A program made the translations under genes and the position numbers. Under the pieces are notes generated by a model. It ran no database searches, was not told the DNA's origin, and was given only the letters and a program-made list of their open reading frames with translations. From Bacillus sp. FJAT-27445 (GTDB taxonomy: Bacteria > Bacillota > Bacilli > Bacillales > Cytobacillaceae), in contig NZ_LMTI01000005.1 in the NCBI RefSeq assembly GCF_001510665.1, forward strand, positions 504,379 through 568,378: a stretch of DNA of 64,000 bases, in the 5' to 3' direction. Shown piece after piece: positions 17,472-25,949 of this stretch; within the stretch, counting starts at the first letter, position 1; each line of letters opens with the position of its first letter.

Positions 17472-18255
17472 ATTAGCAAAGCAATTACGTGCGTCTTTAC
17501 TGGAAAATCCAGCAGTCGAAATTAAGGATTCGATGATTTGGCAAGTGCCGGTAATCACTTATTCCGTTGCGTTCAGCCGGGTAAAGCGGTCCAGGATGGA
17601 CATTCTCATGAAAATGATGCTGCTAACATTCGAACAAACCGAAATCCGCCGGGCAGCCAATTTGTCTGAGCTACTCCTGGTAGAGGAGCTGTTCATTGAA
17701 GATTTATTGAAAAAAATGCAGCTTATTGGCTTGATACGGCTGGAAAAAGGGACTTACATGCTGACACCGAAAGGGCATGGGCAGCTAAAAACCGGAATCA
17801 TGGAAGAGGAATTGGAAGAAGAATCGACAAGTCTTTCATACAGCCCGTTCCACGATGAGTTTTGGCCGGAGATGAGCGAGCCTTTACCTGAAACAAACAA
17901 AGACCTGCCTCTTTTTCGGTATGCGGAGAATCAGAATCCTATAAATGAAGAAAGAATGTTGCAATTTCTCGCCGAGAGGGTGAACGGTGTGGAGGAAGAC
18001 GGTTTTCAAACGGTCGTTACCTCTGTAAATAGCTTTGAACAGCAGGAAGTTGAACATATCCCGTGCCTGGAATTTCAACTGTACAATAAAGAACAGGACA
18101 CATTTTACGTACGTGTTTGGAATACAAGGCACAGGCGCTGGGATGAAGCGTTAGAAAAACACATAGAAGAGCAGGAACGCTTGAAAAAAATAACAGCTTC
18201 GGCATACTCCATTAGAGAAACGGGAAAACCTTCAACACGCAGCGATTCTCAGTAA
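17464..18255 (+). CDS. Winged-helix-like partner protein of the helicase
   Basis: A 263-aa protein starting at TTG 17464, 8 bp inside the helicase gene, with GAGGTGAG upstream. Residues about 45-110 (FEQTEIRRAANLSELLLVEE, then LIRLEKGTYMLTPKGHGQLK) look like a winged helix-turn-helix with a Thr-Pro-Lys-Gly wing. The C-terminal half, with acidic linkers, is not recognised. The overlap implies translational coupling and a fixed ratio with the helicase. It could be a nucleic-acid-binding or recruiting subunit. This is inference; I know no named family for it. Confidence 0.5.
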   Translation: MDKLAKQLRASLLENPAVEIKDSMIWQVPVITYSVAFSRVKRSRMDILMKMMLLTFEQTEIRRAANLSELLLVEELFIEDLLKKMQLIGLIRLEKGTYMLTPKGHGQLKTGIMEEELEEESTSLSYSPFHDEFWPEMSEPLPETNKDLPLFRYAENQNPINEERMLQFLAERVNGVEEDGFQTVVTSVNSFEQQEVEHIPCLEFQLYNKEQDTFYVRVWNTRHRRWDEALEKHIEEQERLKKITASAYSIRETGKPSTRSDSQ

Positions 18256-18318
18256 TATAGTACAGTATTGTTAAAGGGTATTTATAGGGCAGCCCTATAG
18301 GACAAATGGAGGGGTCTT

Positions 18319-18966
18319 GTGTCTATACTATTTGCTTTGATTTTTATAATCGGTATTTATTGTCTGATACGGGATTTTATAAACCTTAAGAAGGCAATTC
18401 GCCTGGTTGAAAATGCGATTTTCCCTGTGACAGAAGAGCACTTTTCTAATGTCCTTATTGCGGGGGAATGGAAAATCGCATCGAGGCTGTCGAAACGGGC
18501 AAAATCCTATCACATCGTCAAATGGGGAACAGGAGTGGCCCTCGTTCTTTTGGCAGCCTTGCTGGTAATTGTTATATATACCGATTGGTTAGGTTCGTAT
18601 CTCTTCAGTTCTGCCTATTTGTTCTATATGCTCCTAAATGCAGTCAAGCACCCCGGCAATTTTTATATTGTGCCGAATGGAATCATTCTGCAGAGCAAAT
18701 TCATATCTTATTCGGATATAACGGATTACTCGGTGGAGAGGATTGTCCGTTGGCATAATTTGTACGGATACGATTCCCGGGTAAACAATGGATTTAAAGT
18801 CAGTTTCGATTTTAAGAAAAAGCTTACTCCATTAGATTATGTAGTAATTACTGAGAGAAAGGAGCTTGAGACGGTTATTGAACTGCTTGATGCCCAGGGA
18901 ATACATTCAAAAAAACAAATCGATGAGCCTCCTATTGCAGCTGGTTTTAAGGGAGATAAAGGATGA
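18319..18966 (+). CDS. Small membrane protein, PH-like
   Basis: A 215-aa protein with an N-terminal hydrophobic helix (ILFALIFIIGIYCLIRDF), two helices near 75-115 (VALVLLAALLVIVIY and LFSSAYLFYMLL), and a C-terminal beta-rich part (NFYIVPNGIILQSKFISYSD) that resembles bacterial PH-like domains. The GTG start at 18319 has GGAGGGG at 18308-18314. It is 63 bp after the helicase partner gene and may be in the same transcript. The function is unknown. Confidence 0.6.
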   Translation: MSILFALIFIIGIYCLIRDFINLKKAIRLVENAIFPVTEEHFSNVLIAGEWKIASRLSKRAKSYHIVKWGTGVALVLLAALLVIVIYTDWLGSYLFSSAYLFYMLLNAVKHPGNFYIVPNGIILQSKFISYSDITDYSVERIVRWHNLYGYDSRVNNGFKVSFDFKKKLTPLDYVVITERKELETVIELLDAQGIHSKKQIDEPPIAAGFKGDKG

Positions 18967-19036
18967 GATCTACGTAAGGGATAAGATGTAGCACTAGCCT
19001 TTTTTAAAATTCTAAACAATAACAGCTAGCACTGTA

Positions 19037-19066
19037 AAAGATGGCGTCCATGAGCTGGGCGCCTTT
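19037..19066 (+). terminator. Intrinsic terminator
   Basis: An imperfect stem GGCGTCC...GGGCGCC is followed by TTTCGTTGTTTTT. It probably ends the helicase-to-PH-like transcript. Confidence 0.55.
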
Positions 19067-19134
19067 CGTTGTTTTTGCCGGGCGGATAATGGGAATAAGT
19101 ATAGTGAACGATACTGGTAAAGGAGGCGTTAGCT

Positions 19135-19338
19135 TTGAATGATGATAAGAAAAAGCTAGAGGAAGTCCTTACACATTCGCTTGAAGTGGAAGAGGATCTG
19201 ATGCGGACATATTTAATCACAGCCGACAATATCCATGACGATGCTGAGCTAAAGAATCGGCTTGAAAATTTCGCGGAAGGCAATGCAAAGCGTACGGACC
19301 AGCTGATAAACGAACTTAAGGAGCTTAAGGGCGAGTAA
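19135..19338 (+). CDS. Small acidic helical protein
   Basis: A 67-aa charged protein, predicted wholly helical (EEVLTHSLEVEEDLMRTYLI and KNRLENFAEGNAKRTDQL). The TTG start has a strong AGGAGGCG box at 19121-19128. The residue pattern is faintly like a fragment of a ferritin-like helical bundle, but no metal-ligand set is clear. The gene is flanked by its own terminators. The function is unknown. Confidence 0.6.
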   Translation: MNDDKKKLEEVLTHSLEVEEDLMRTYLITADNIHDDAELKNRLENFAEGNAKRTDQLINELKELKGE

Positions 19339-19447
19339 TTTGAAAAAGCTGCTAATTGGTAGACGCAGTTTTCAGGTGACAGACGCCATTAGATTTCACG
19401 GAATGGTCCCATAACGAAGACAATAGATATAGTAGATAAGTGCCAAT

Positions 19448-19483
19448 AAGCCTCCTCTATTTCTTAGAAGGGGCTTATTTTAT
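19448..19483 (+). terminator. Intrinsic terminator
   Basis: AATAAGCCTCCT pairs with AAGGGGCTTATT, followed by TTATTTT. It ends the small helical protein transcript about 110 bp after its stop. Confidence 0.7.
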
Positions 19484-19525
19484 TTTAAACCGGCTAGAAT
19501 AATAGAGACTTTTTTTCGACACTTA

Positions 19526-19576
19526 TTGACAAACTTATTTGTAAAGCTATATACTAAATTTATGAAAGCGATAACA
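19526..19576 (+). promoter_or_regulatory. Sigma-A promoter with a perfect CcpA cre site
   Basis: TTGACA (19526-19531), an 18-bp spacer and TATACT (19550-19555) form a good promoter. TGAAAGCGATAACA at 19563-19576 matches the cre consensus TGWAANCGNTNWCA at every position and sits at the transcript start, where CcpA would block initiation. The operon is thus probably repressed by preferred sugars. Confidence 0.8.
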
Positions 19577-19602
19577 TGTTTGAATATTTTTTTAGTTTGT
19601 AT

Positions 19603-19878
19603 GTTAACCGGTTTCTAAACAGATCCTTGATTCAACTAATTTGATCGAGGTATTTTTTTAAACATTTAGTTAACCGGTTTCTAAAAACAGGTCAGTGATG
19701 AAATACAACAAAATTGACTTCCAGATTCTAGCTACATAATAGTGAAATTAAGAGATTGTTTGTTTTGTAAATCGGTTTCTAAAACCTGGTTGGCGATGAT
19801 ATGCTACAAAATTCATTCTTGGTCCTAGATGCCAAAATAGTAAATTTATATTTTTGCTTTGTTAACCGGTTAACTAAA
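19603..19878 (+). repeat. Four KdgR-type operators within diverged tandem repeats
   Basis: Near-identical palindromic elements occur at 19603-19620 (GTTAACCGGTTTCTAAAC), 19668-19686 (AGTTAACCGGTTTCTAAAA), 19767-19784 (GTAAATCGGTTTCTAAAA) and 19861-19878 (GTTAACCGGTTAACTAAA). The core AACCGGTTT is the half-symmetric type bound by LacI-family regulators. The last two intervals are similar to each other beyond the operator (both contain ACAAAATT and an AATAGT block), so an element of about 95 bp seems to have been tandemly duplicated. The gene directly downstream encodes a LacI-family regulator, which probably binds here. Confidence 0.7.
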
Positions 19879-19922
19879 TCGGTAAACATCCATTTTAAAT
19901 GAAAAGAAGGTGGGTTGATGAT

Positions 19923-20993
19923 ATGAGTCATAAGGCTAAAGGGGAAAAAATTCGGGTGACCATTAATGAGGTTGCTAAAAAAGCAAGCGTTTCCAAAACC
20001 ACAGTATCCAGATATTTAAATGGAAAATATGAATACATGTCGGAAGAAACAAAGGAATTGTTAGAAGCTGTCATTGAGGAACTGGGCTATCGCCCTAGTA
20101 ATCTTGCAAGAAGCTTGAAAGCGAAGAATTCCGGTGTCATTGGCTGTATTATTGCCGATATTGGGAGCCCGTTTTCCTCAATTGTTTTAAAAGGAATTAG
20201 TGATTATTGCAATCAATTGGGTTACAAAGTGTTATTCGCAAACATTGGCAATGATCCGGTCAATGAGAAAGAAAGCATTCAATCCTTATTGGATAACAAA
20301 GTAGATGGCCTAATTATTAACACAACCGGCAAAAATGATGACTATCTTTTATCCCTAAAAAATGAAGGAATCAAAATTGTTTTGGCGGACCGCAGTTTAA
20401 GCAGTCCCAATGTGTTGGATACGGTAGCAACGAATAATTATGACGCCACCTATGACTTGGTTAAATATTTGAACGAGCAGGGTTACAAACGGGTAGCATT
20501 TTTCACCCAGGATATGTCGGTTATTAGCAGCCGTTACAAGCGCCATGAAGGGTTTAATGACGCGATGGAAAACTATTTTCATCAGGATGGAAATTTGACT
20601 ACCTATGTTATCAATATTGATGATCCCCAAAATACAGATGTTAGTTTAAAGGAGTTTGTAAGCGCTTCGAATGGTGAGCCCGCTGCTATTTTTACGGTTA
20701 ATGGCATGACGTTATTAACAGTTCTGCATGGTATGAAGCGGCTAGGTATTGAAATCTCCCCGCAGTTGGGGATATGCGGATTTGATGACTGGGGTTGGGC
20801 CTCCTTGATTCCTCCTGGCATTACTACCCTGACACAGGAATCCTATGAGTGCGGCGTTCAATCTGCAAAGCTATTGATTGAGCGCATTAAAGAGTCAGGA
20901 GAATTCGAACCACAATATATAGAGTTGCCGGCTAAGCTTGTGAAACGCGGATCTACAAATCCGAAGCTATTAAAGGAGGTTGATCATAAATGA
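19923..20993 (+). CDS. kdgR: LacI-family regulator, KdgR-like
   Basis: A 356-aa LacI/GalR regulator: HTH at residues 10-30 (VTINEVAKKASVSKTTVSRY), hinge with YRPSNLARSLKAKNSGVIG, and a periplasmic-binding-like effector domain (GCIIADIGSPFSSIVLKGI, PAAIFTVNGMTLL, GICGFDDWGWASLIPPGITT). I start at ATG 19923, with AGAAGGTGGG upstream, instead of the in-frame ATG 19899. It is the first gene of the operon and follows four palindromic operators, so autoregulation is likely. The name follows the KDPG aldolase and KDG kinase it precedes. The true inducer may be the pathway's own sugar acid rather than KDG. Confidence 0.8.
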   Translation: MSHKAKGEKIRVTINEVAKKASVSKTTVSRYLNGKYEYMSEETKELLEAVIEELGYRPSNLARSLKAKNSGVIGCIIADIGSPFSSIVLKGISDYCNQLGYKVLFANIGNDPVNEKESIQSLLDNKVDGLIINTTGKNDDYLLSLKNEGIKIVLADRSLSSPNVLDTVATNNYDATYDLVKYLNEQGYKRVAFFTQDMSVISSRYKRHEGFNDAMENYFHQDGNLTTYVINIDDPQNTDVSLKEFVSASNGEPAAIFTVNGMTLLTVLHGMKRLGIEISPQLGICGFDDWGWASLIPPGITTLTQESYECGVQSAKLLIERIKESGEFEPQYIELPAKLVKRGSTNPKLLKEVDHK

Positions 20994-21610
20994 ATAAACA
21001 GGAAGTAAAGGCGCAGCTGCAAGGAAAAATCATCGCGGTTATTCGCGGGAATGATCTAGAAGAGGCCAAAGAAATCTGTAAAACAATCGTACACTCAGGA
21101 ATTACCACTTTGGAAATTACCTTCAGCCTTCCGAAAGCGGAAGAACTAATCAGTATTTTAAAATCAGAACTTCCGGAAGCCGTCATTGGAGCAGGTACGG
21201 TTTTAACGAAGGAACAAGCAGAATTAGCTGTTTCGCATGGAGCGGATTTTGTCGTTTCTCCTTGTGTTGTAGAAGAAGTGGGTGCCTATTGCAAAGAGCA
21301 TGAAATTTTTTGCTCATTAGGGGCTGCTACCCCAACAGAGGCTTATCAGTCCTATTTGGCTGGAAGCGATGTGGTGAAATTATTCCCAGGTGAGTGTGTA
21401 TCAATGAAGATGATCAAAGGGATTAAAGCACCAATGCCATTTATTGAAATGATGCCGACAGGGGGAGTGGATGATACGAATATTAACGATTGGTTTGAAA
21501 GCGGTGCCTTTGCAGTCGGATTAGGCGGTTATTTAACGAAAGGCATTCATACCGGCAATCTGGACGTATTGAAACAAAGGTGTGAAAAGATTTTACACGC
21601 ATTAGAGTAG
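20990..21610 (+). CDS. kdgA: 2-dehydro-3-deoxyphosphogluconate (KDPG) aldolase
   Basis: A 206-aa class I aldolase that splits KDPG to pyruvate and glyceraldehyde 3-phosphate. Conserved blocks are IIAVIRGN, GITTLEITF, VIGAGTVL, the Schiff-base lysine K130 in SDVVKLFPGE, and MMPTGGVDDTNI. The usual SPG in the active-site strand is SPC here (FVVSPCVVEEV). The ATG overlaps the regulator stop (ATGA) and has AAGGAGG upstream. The KDG kinase of the same operon would supply its substrate. The length is normal for the family. Confidence 0.92.
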   Translation: MNKQEVKAQLQGKIIAVIRGNDLEEAKEICKTIVHSGITTLEITFSLPKAEELISILKSELPEAVIGAGTVLTKEQAELAVSHGADFVVSPCVVEEVGAYCKEHEIFCSLGAATPTEAYQSYLAGSDVVKLFPGECVSMKMIKGIKAPMPFIEMMPTGGVDDTNINDWFESGAFAVGLGGYLTKGIHTGNLDVLKQRCEKILHALE

Positions 21611-21622
21611 GAGTGAAGAAAC

Positions 21623-22357
21623 TTGAAAAAGGATCAAATTGTCATTAATACACTTGTTTATCTAGAAGATTTAAAAGCTGGTGTACCTCAAAGTGAAATG
21701 CTCGACTGGGTTCAAGAACTCGGATTAAAAAACATTGAAGTTAGAAGAGAGTTTATCAAAGACCACAAAGAGCTGCAGGATATTAAAAACAAATCTGAGC
21801 AATATGGAATAAACGTCTTTTATTCCATCCCGGATGTGCTCTATGAAAATCAGCAACTAAAAGAAGAAACGCTGGAAATGTATTACAAGGAAGCTTACGA
21901 CATGAATTGCCACTCTATCAAACTTACTATTGGCGATTATGGCCAAGTTTCTGAAGCAGATTTGAAAGCGATTACTAGGTTGACTGAACAATACAACGTT
22001 AAGCTCACCGTTGAAAATGACCAAACTGAAAGCAATGGAAGATCACAAAAAATCATTGATTTCTTGACCGAGGTAAAACAACTTGGCGGACCGATTACGT
22101 TTACGTTCGATATCGGGAATTGGCTGTTCCAAGGGGAAGACCCGGTCGAAAATGCCAAGCTGCTTCAGCCGTTTGTCACTTATATCCATATAAAGGATAT
22201 AGACCAAGAGAAAAATACTAGACTTTTGAATGACGGACTAGTGGACTGGAAAAAAATACTCGAAATTTTGCCAAAGGATCTGCCGGCAGCGATAGAGTAT
22301 CCGATTTCCACAAAAGATGTACTAGTTTCCGAGATAGATAAACTAGTCGACTTGTAG
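21623..22357 (+). CDS. Sugar phosphate isomerase/epimerase (xylose isomerase-like TIM barrel)
   Basis: A 244-aa protein of the AP-endonuclease-2 / xylose isomerase-like TIM barrel family. Metal-binding and substrate-strand signatures are visible: LKNIEVRREFI, INVFYSIPDV, HSIKLTIGDYG, VKLTVENDQTESNG, ITFTFDIGNWLF, YIHIKDI and AIEYPI. The Glu, Asp and His positions expected for a divalent metal site are present. Relatives interconvert keto sugars or their phosphates, or dehydrate inosose; the substrate cannot be read from sequence. The TTG start has TAGGAGTG upstream and follows kdgA by 12 bp. Confidence 0.75.
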   Translation: MKKDQIVINTLVYLEDLKAGVPQSEMLDWVQELGLKNIEVRREFIKDHKELQDIKNKSEQYGINVFYSIPDVLYENQQLKEETLEMYYKEAYDMNCHSIKLTIGDYGQVSEADLKAITRLTEQYNVKLTVENDQTESNGRSQKIIDFLTEVKQLGGPITFTFDIGNWLFQGEDPVENAKLLQPFVTYIHIKDIDQEKNTRLLNDGLVDWKKILEILPKDLPAAIEYPISTKDVLVSEIDKLVDL

Positions 22358-22446
22358 GAGGTGATTTAAAAAGAACGTTGCGATTATTCGGCAAAAAACC
22401 ATTTAAGTATCCATTGATAAACAAATTACTCTAGGGGGAAAACAGA

Positions 22447-23730
22447 ATGGCATTAACGATTGGTATTATTTTATTGCTGACGTTTATCGGATTTATCGTT
22501 TATGCAGTTAAAGGCGGAAACCTAATGATCGGTTTCTTGATTATGGCTGTTATTTGGTCAACGCTTGGAATGATTGGCGGCGAACTTACTTGGGAACAAA
22601 CGATGACGCAGATATTCCAAGGCGGACCGGAAAGTTGGGGGCCGACGGCGGTTGTCGTTGTTTTTGGTAGCTGGTTTGGCCAAGTGTTAGTAAGAACAGG
22701 GGTTGCTTCAAAGATTATCCGAATGACTGTTGAACTTGGCGGGGACAAGCCTCTCGGTACAACAGTGCTATTGTCGGTTGTCACGGGTTTAATTTTTACA
22801 AGTACATTTGGTGCAGGCGCAGTTGTAGCCATTGGGGTTATTGTTCTTCCAATTCTTTTATCACTAGGTGTACCAAAATCCCTGGCCGTTTCTTCATACA
22901 TTATGTCAGTCGGTTCAGGAATGTATGTCAACATCGTGTTATTTAAGCAAATGCAAGCAATCTTTACAGGTTTCGAATACAATGCAAGCTATTTGAAATT
23001 CGGTTTTATAGCGATGGCAGTTCAACTACTCATTGTCATTCTCATGTTGTCCGTTAGACTTCGTAAAACAAAAGTTAGCCGTGCCTGGGCTGCTACAGCT
23101 TCGAGCAGTGATAATCAAAATGTACCAGGAATTGCGCTTATCACGCCATTAATACCAGTTGTCCTTGCAATCGGATTTAACTGGCAGCCGATTCCAGCGT
23201 TCATTGTAGCTGCTTTATTTGCCCTATTTGTTACTGGGAAAATTAGATCCTACAAAGATGCAGAAAAAGTTATTTCTAAAACCTTCTATGATGGTGTAGT
23301 CGACGTTGCCGGTTTACTTGGTTTCTTGTTCATTCTTCCAATGTTCAATAAAGTATCAGGTGCCGTTTCACCATTCTTTGAAAGTATTTTGGGCGGAGTC
23401 ATGCCAACTAGCACTTTAACGGTTGCAATTCTTTTCATGGTCATTGCGCCGCTTGGATTATTCCGTGGTCCATTAACGGTATTTGGCGCCGGAGCTGCAA
23501 CAATCGGTATTTTAACAGGAGTAGGCGACTTCCCAATGGCATTCTTATTCCCATTAATGTATATTCCAACGATTACAATGAATATTTCAGCTTGTCCTAC
23601 TCAATCTTGGAACCTATGGTCCATTAACTATACAAAAACAGATACAAAAAGCTTCTTGCTTTCAGGTGTACCATGGGCATGGGGCGTGGCTATCGTAAAT
23701 ATTGCCATTGCCTATTTGATGTTCGGCTAA
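22447..23730 (+). CDS. Permease of the GntP/CitMHS-like ion transporter superfamily
   Basis: A 427-aa polytopic membrane protein with about 11-12 helices. Features are LLLTFIGFIVYAVKGGNLM, a Gly/Pro-rich re-entrant-like region (FQGGPESWGPTAVVVVFGSW), FTSTFGAGAVVAIGVIVLPI, and a C-terminal GLFRGPLTVFGAGAATIG. This architecture fits secondary transporters for organic or sugar acids. The ATG has GGGGGA upstream. An AGGAGGTGAT box at 22356-22365, just after the previous stop, has no start codon at the usual distance. It is probably the uptake system for the operon's substrate; the substrate is unknown. Confidence 0.7.
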   Translation: MALTIGIILLLTFIGFIVYAVKGGNLMIGFLIMAVIWSTLGMIGGELTWEQTMTQIFQGGPESWGPTAVVVVFGSWFGQVLVRTGVASKIIRMTVELGGDKPLGTTVLLSVVTGLIFTSTFGAGAVVAIGVIVLPILLSLGVPKSLAVSSYIMSVGSGMYVNIVLFKQMQAIFTGFEYNASYLKFGFIAMAVQLLIVILMLSVRLRKTKVSRAWAATASSSDNQNVPGIALITPLIPVVLAIGFNWQPIPAFIVAALFALFVTGKIRSYKDAEKVISKTFYDGVVDVAGLLGFLFILPMFNKVSGAVSPFFESILGGVMPTSTLTVAILFMVIAPLGLFRGPLTVFGAGAATIGILTGVGDFPMAFLFPLMYIPTITMNISACPTQSWNLWSINYTKTDTKSFLLSGVPWAWGVAIVNIAIAYLMFG

Positions 23731-23740
23731 GAAATGCCTA

Positions 23741-23777
23741 GAAATCGGTTGTTCCAGCTTAAGGAGCAGCCGATTTC
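23741..23777 (+). other. Intra-operon hairpin
   Basis: GAAATCGG (23741-23748) pairs with CCGATTTC (23770-23777), and the stem extends imperfectly. No T-run follows. It lies between the permease and the hydantoinase-like gene and could set differential mRNA stability within the operon. Confidence 0.45.
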
Positions 23778-23816
23778 ATTAGAGTGAAAACACGTTTTGG
23801 AAATGGAGGAGTAATA

Positions 23817-25949
23817 ATGGCCAAACGAGCTATTCGCGTCGGTATCGATGTTGGGGGAACTCATACAAAAGCAGTCGCAATTAACAATGAAACACATGAA
23901 ATCGTCGGTAAAGGCTCCGTCATGACCACCCATGATCATCCAAGTGGTGTGGCTGCAGGTGTAATCGAAGCGTTTAAATTATGTTTAACAAAAAACAATA
24001 TTAATCCTGAGGATGTTATTTTTATCGCTCACAGTACGACTCAAGCAACAAATGCTCTTTTAGAGGGCGACGTCGCAGAGGTTGGGGTTATTGGAATCGG
24101 TAGTGGCGGCCTTGGTGGGTGGCTTGCAAAAAAACAAACAAAAATCGATGATATTGATTTGGGTACTGGGCGAATCATTAAGACACACCATCGCTACATG
24201 AAACAAAAACAAATAAACGAGGAAACAATCAAAAAAACGATCAGAGAATTAAAAAGCGAAGGTGCAGGAGTATTTGTCGCTTCCAAGGCATTCGGTGTCG
24301 ATGATTTAACGGAGGAAAAAGAAATCCAAAAGCTTGCTGAAGAGCATGGCATTCCTGTATCGGTTGCATCTGAAATCAGTAAGCTGTACGGTCTGACTCG
24401 AAGAACGAGAACCGCTACCATTAATGCCAGCATTCTGCCAAAAATGCTTGAAACTGCAAACAGTACAGAAGACAGCGTCCGTCAAGCCGGGATTCAGGTT
24501 CCTCTAATGATCATGCGCGGTGATGGCGGTGTTATGGGAATCGATGAAATGAGAAAACGTCCTGTCTTAACCATGCTGTCAGGTCCTGCGGCCAGCGTTG
24601 TTGGTGCCTTGATGTATTTAAGGGCATCAAACGGTATTTATTTTGAAGTAGGCGGAACGAGTACGAACATTGGGGTAATTAAAAATGGACGCCCAGCTGT
24701 TGATTACTCAATCGTTGGCGGGCATCCCACGTATATTAGCTCCTTGGACGTACGCGTATTGGGGGTAGCCGGAGGAAGTATGGTCCGTGCATCCAAAGAG
24801 GGGATTGTTGACGTGGGGCCAAGAAGTGCCCATATTGGCGGAATGCCTTATGCCGTCTTTACACCAATTGAAGAAATCGTCGACCCGCAAGTTGAGTTTT
24901 TCTCTCCTAAAGATGGCGATCCAGCTGACTATGTCTATATTAAACTTAAAAACGGCAAAAAGATTACGATTACAAATAGCTGCGCAGCGAACGTATTAGG
25001 AATTGTAACTCCTGAACATTATGCATATGGAAACCCTGAGGCTGCCCGGAAAGCAATGGAGCCGCTCGCAAACTATATGAATAAGACGGTCGAAGAAGTG
25101 GCTAAAGAAATTTTACAAAAATCGTATGAAAAAATAAAGCCAGTTATCGAAGAATTCGCGGAAAAATACAAACTGGAAAAAGACCAAATTTCTCTCGTTG
25201 GCGTTGGAGGAGGCTGTGCATCGTTGCTTCCATTTACGGCTAATAATATGGAATTGGAGTACAGCATCCCGGAAAATGCCGAGGTTATTTCTTCGATTGG
25301 TGTTGCCTTAGCGATGATTCGTGACGTAGTGGAACGGGTCATCCCATCACCAACGAAAAAGGATATTGCGGATCTCAAGAAAGAAGCGGCAAGCATGGCG
25401 ATCGCCAACGGAGCCGTCCCAGATTCCGTCGAGGTTCAAATCGAAATCGATTCGCAGACGAATAAAGTAACAGCGATTGCAATGGGTTCTTCGGAAGTTC
25501 AAACAACCGATTTGTTAATGGCCTTAAGCGAAGAGGATGCTAAAGAACTCGCTGCCAAATCAATGGGTGTACCGGTTGGGGAAACCCAATTGATTACGAT
25601 GAGCGATGTCATATATGTCTTCTCTGCTAAAGGAAAGAAAGAAGGCGCTGAACAACTCAGAATCGTAGACAAAAAGGGCTTTATTAAGGTACAGCGCGGA
25701 GACGGAATAGCTGAAAAATGTACCGTAGCAGAAGCACAAGAAGTGATTAACAAGATGTGGGAAACGTTAGCCATCTTCAAGAGTGATATTAAATTAAGTC
25801 CTGATATTTATCTATGTATTGGCGGGAAAGTATTGGATTATACAGGCATGGTGGATAAAGACCAGTTATTCATGGTCGTTGATACAGAATTAGCAACGAT
25901 GGAACCACATGAAGAAATCATTATTGTCGGAGCAAAAAATGATCTATGA
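23817..25949 (+). CDS. Hydantoinase/oxoprolinase (HyuA)-type ATPase
   Basis: A 710-aa protein of the hydantoinase A / oxoprolinase family. The N-terminal phosphate loop is VGIDVGGTHTKAVAIN, with HSTTQATNALLEGDVAEVG, then GDGGVMG, TMLSGPAASVVGA and EVGGTSTNIGVIKNG from the ASKHA core. About 170 C-terminal residues form an additional domain. Family members open amide or lactam rings, or carboxylate ketones, with ATP. HyuA normally works with a HyuB subunit, which is absent here. The start is ATG 23817 with GGAGG at 23805-23809; an in-frame upstream start is less likely. The stop overlaps the next ATG (ATGA). The substrate is unknown, but the context points to a sugar-acid derivative. Confidence 0.75.
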   Translation: MAKRAIRVGIDVGGTHTKAVAINNETHEIVGKGSVMTTHDHPSGVAAGVIEAFKLCLTKNNINPEDVIFIAHSTTQATNALLEGDVAEVGVIGIGSGGLGGWLAKKQTKIDDIDLGTGRIIKTHHRYMKQKQINEETIKKTIRELKSEGAGVFVASKAFGVDDLTEEKEIQKLAEEHGIPVSVASEISKLYGLTRRTRTATINASILPKMLETANSTEDSVRQAGIQVPLMIMRGDGGVMGIDEMRKRPVLTMLSGPAASVVGALMYLRASNGIYFEVGGTSTNIGVIKNGRPAVDYSIVGGHPTYISSLDVRVLGVAGGSMVRASKEGIVDVGPRSAHIGGMPYAVFTPIEEIVDPQVEFFSPKDGDPADYVYIKLKNGKKITITNSCAANVLGIVTPEHYAYGNPEAARKAMEPLANYMNKTVEEVAKEILQKSYEKIKPVIEEFAEKYKLEKDQISLVGVGGGCASLLPFTANNMELEYSIPENAEVISSIGVALAMIRDVVERVIPSPTKKDIADLKKEAASMAIANGAVPDSVEVQIEIDSQTNKVTAIAMGSSEVQTTDLLMALSEEDAKELAAKSMGVPVGETQLITMSDVIYVFSAKGKKEGAEQLRIVDKKGFIKVQRGDGIAEKCTVAEAQEVINKMWETLAIFKSDIKLSPDIYLCIGGKVLDYTGMVDKDQLFMVVDTELATMEPHEEIIIVGAKNDL

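Larger units (their letters stand above)
19339..19922. other. Regulatory gap before the KDG operon
   Basis: It carries a terminator (19448-19483), a sigma-A-like promoter with a cre site (19526-19576), and four operator copies within diverged tandem repeats (19603-19878). A 300-bp leader therefore separates the promoter from the regulator gene. Confidence 0.7.
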
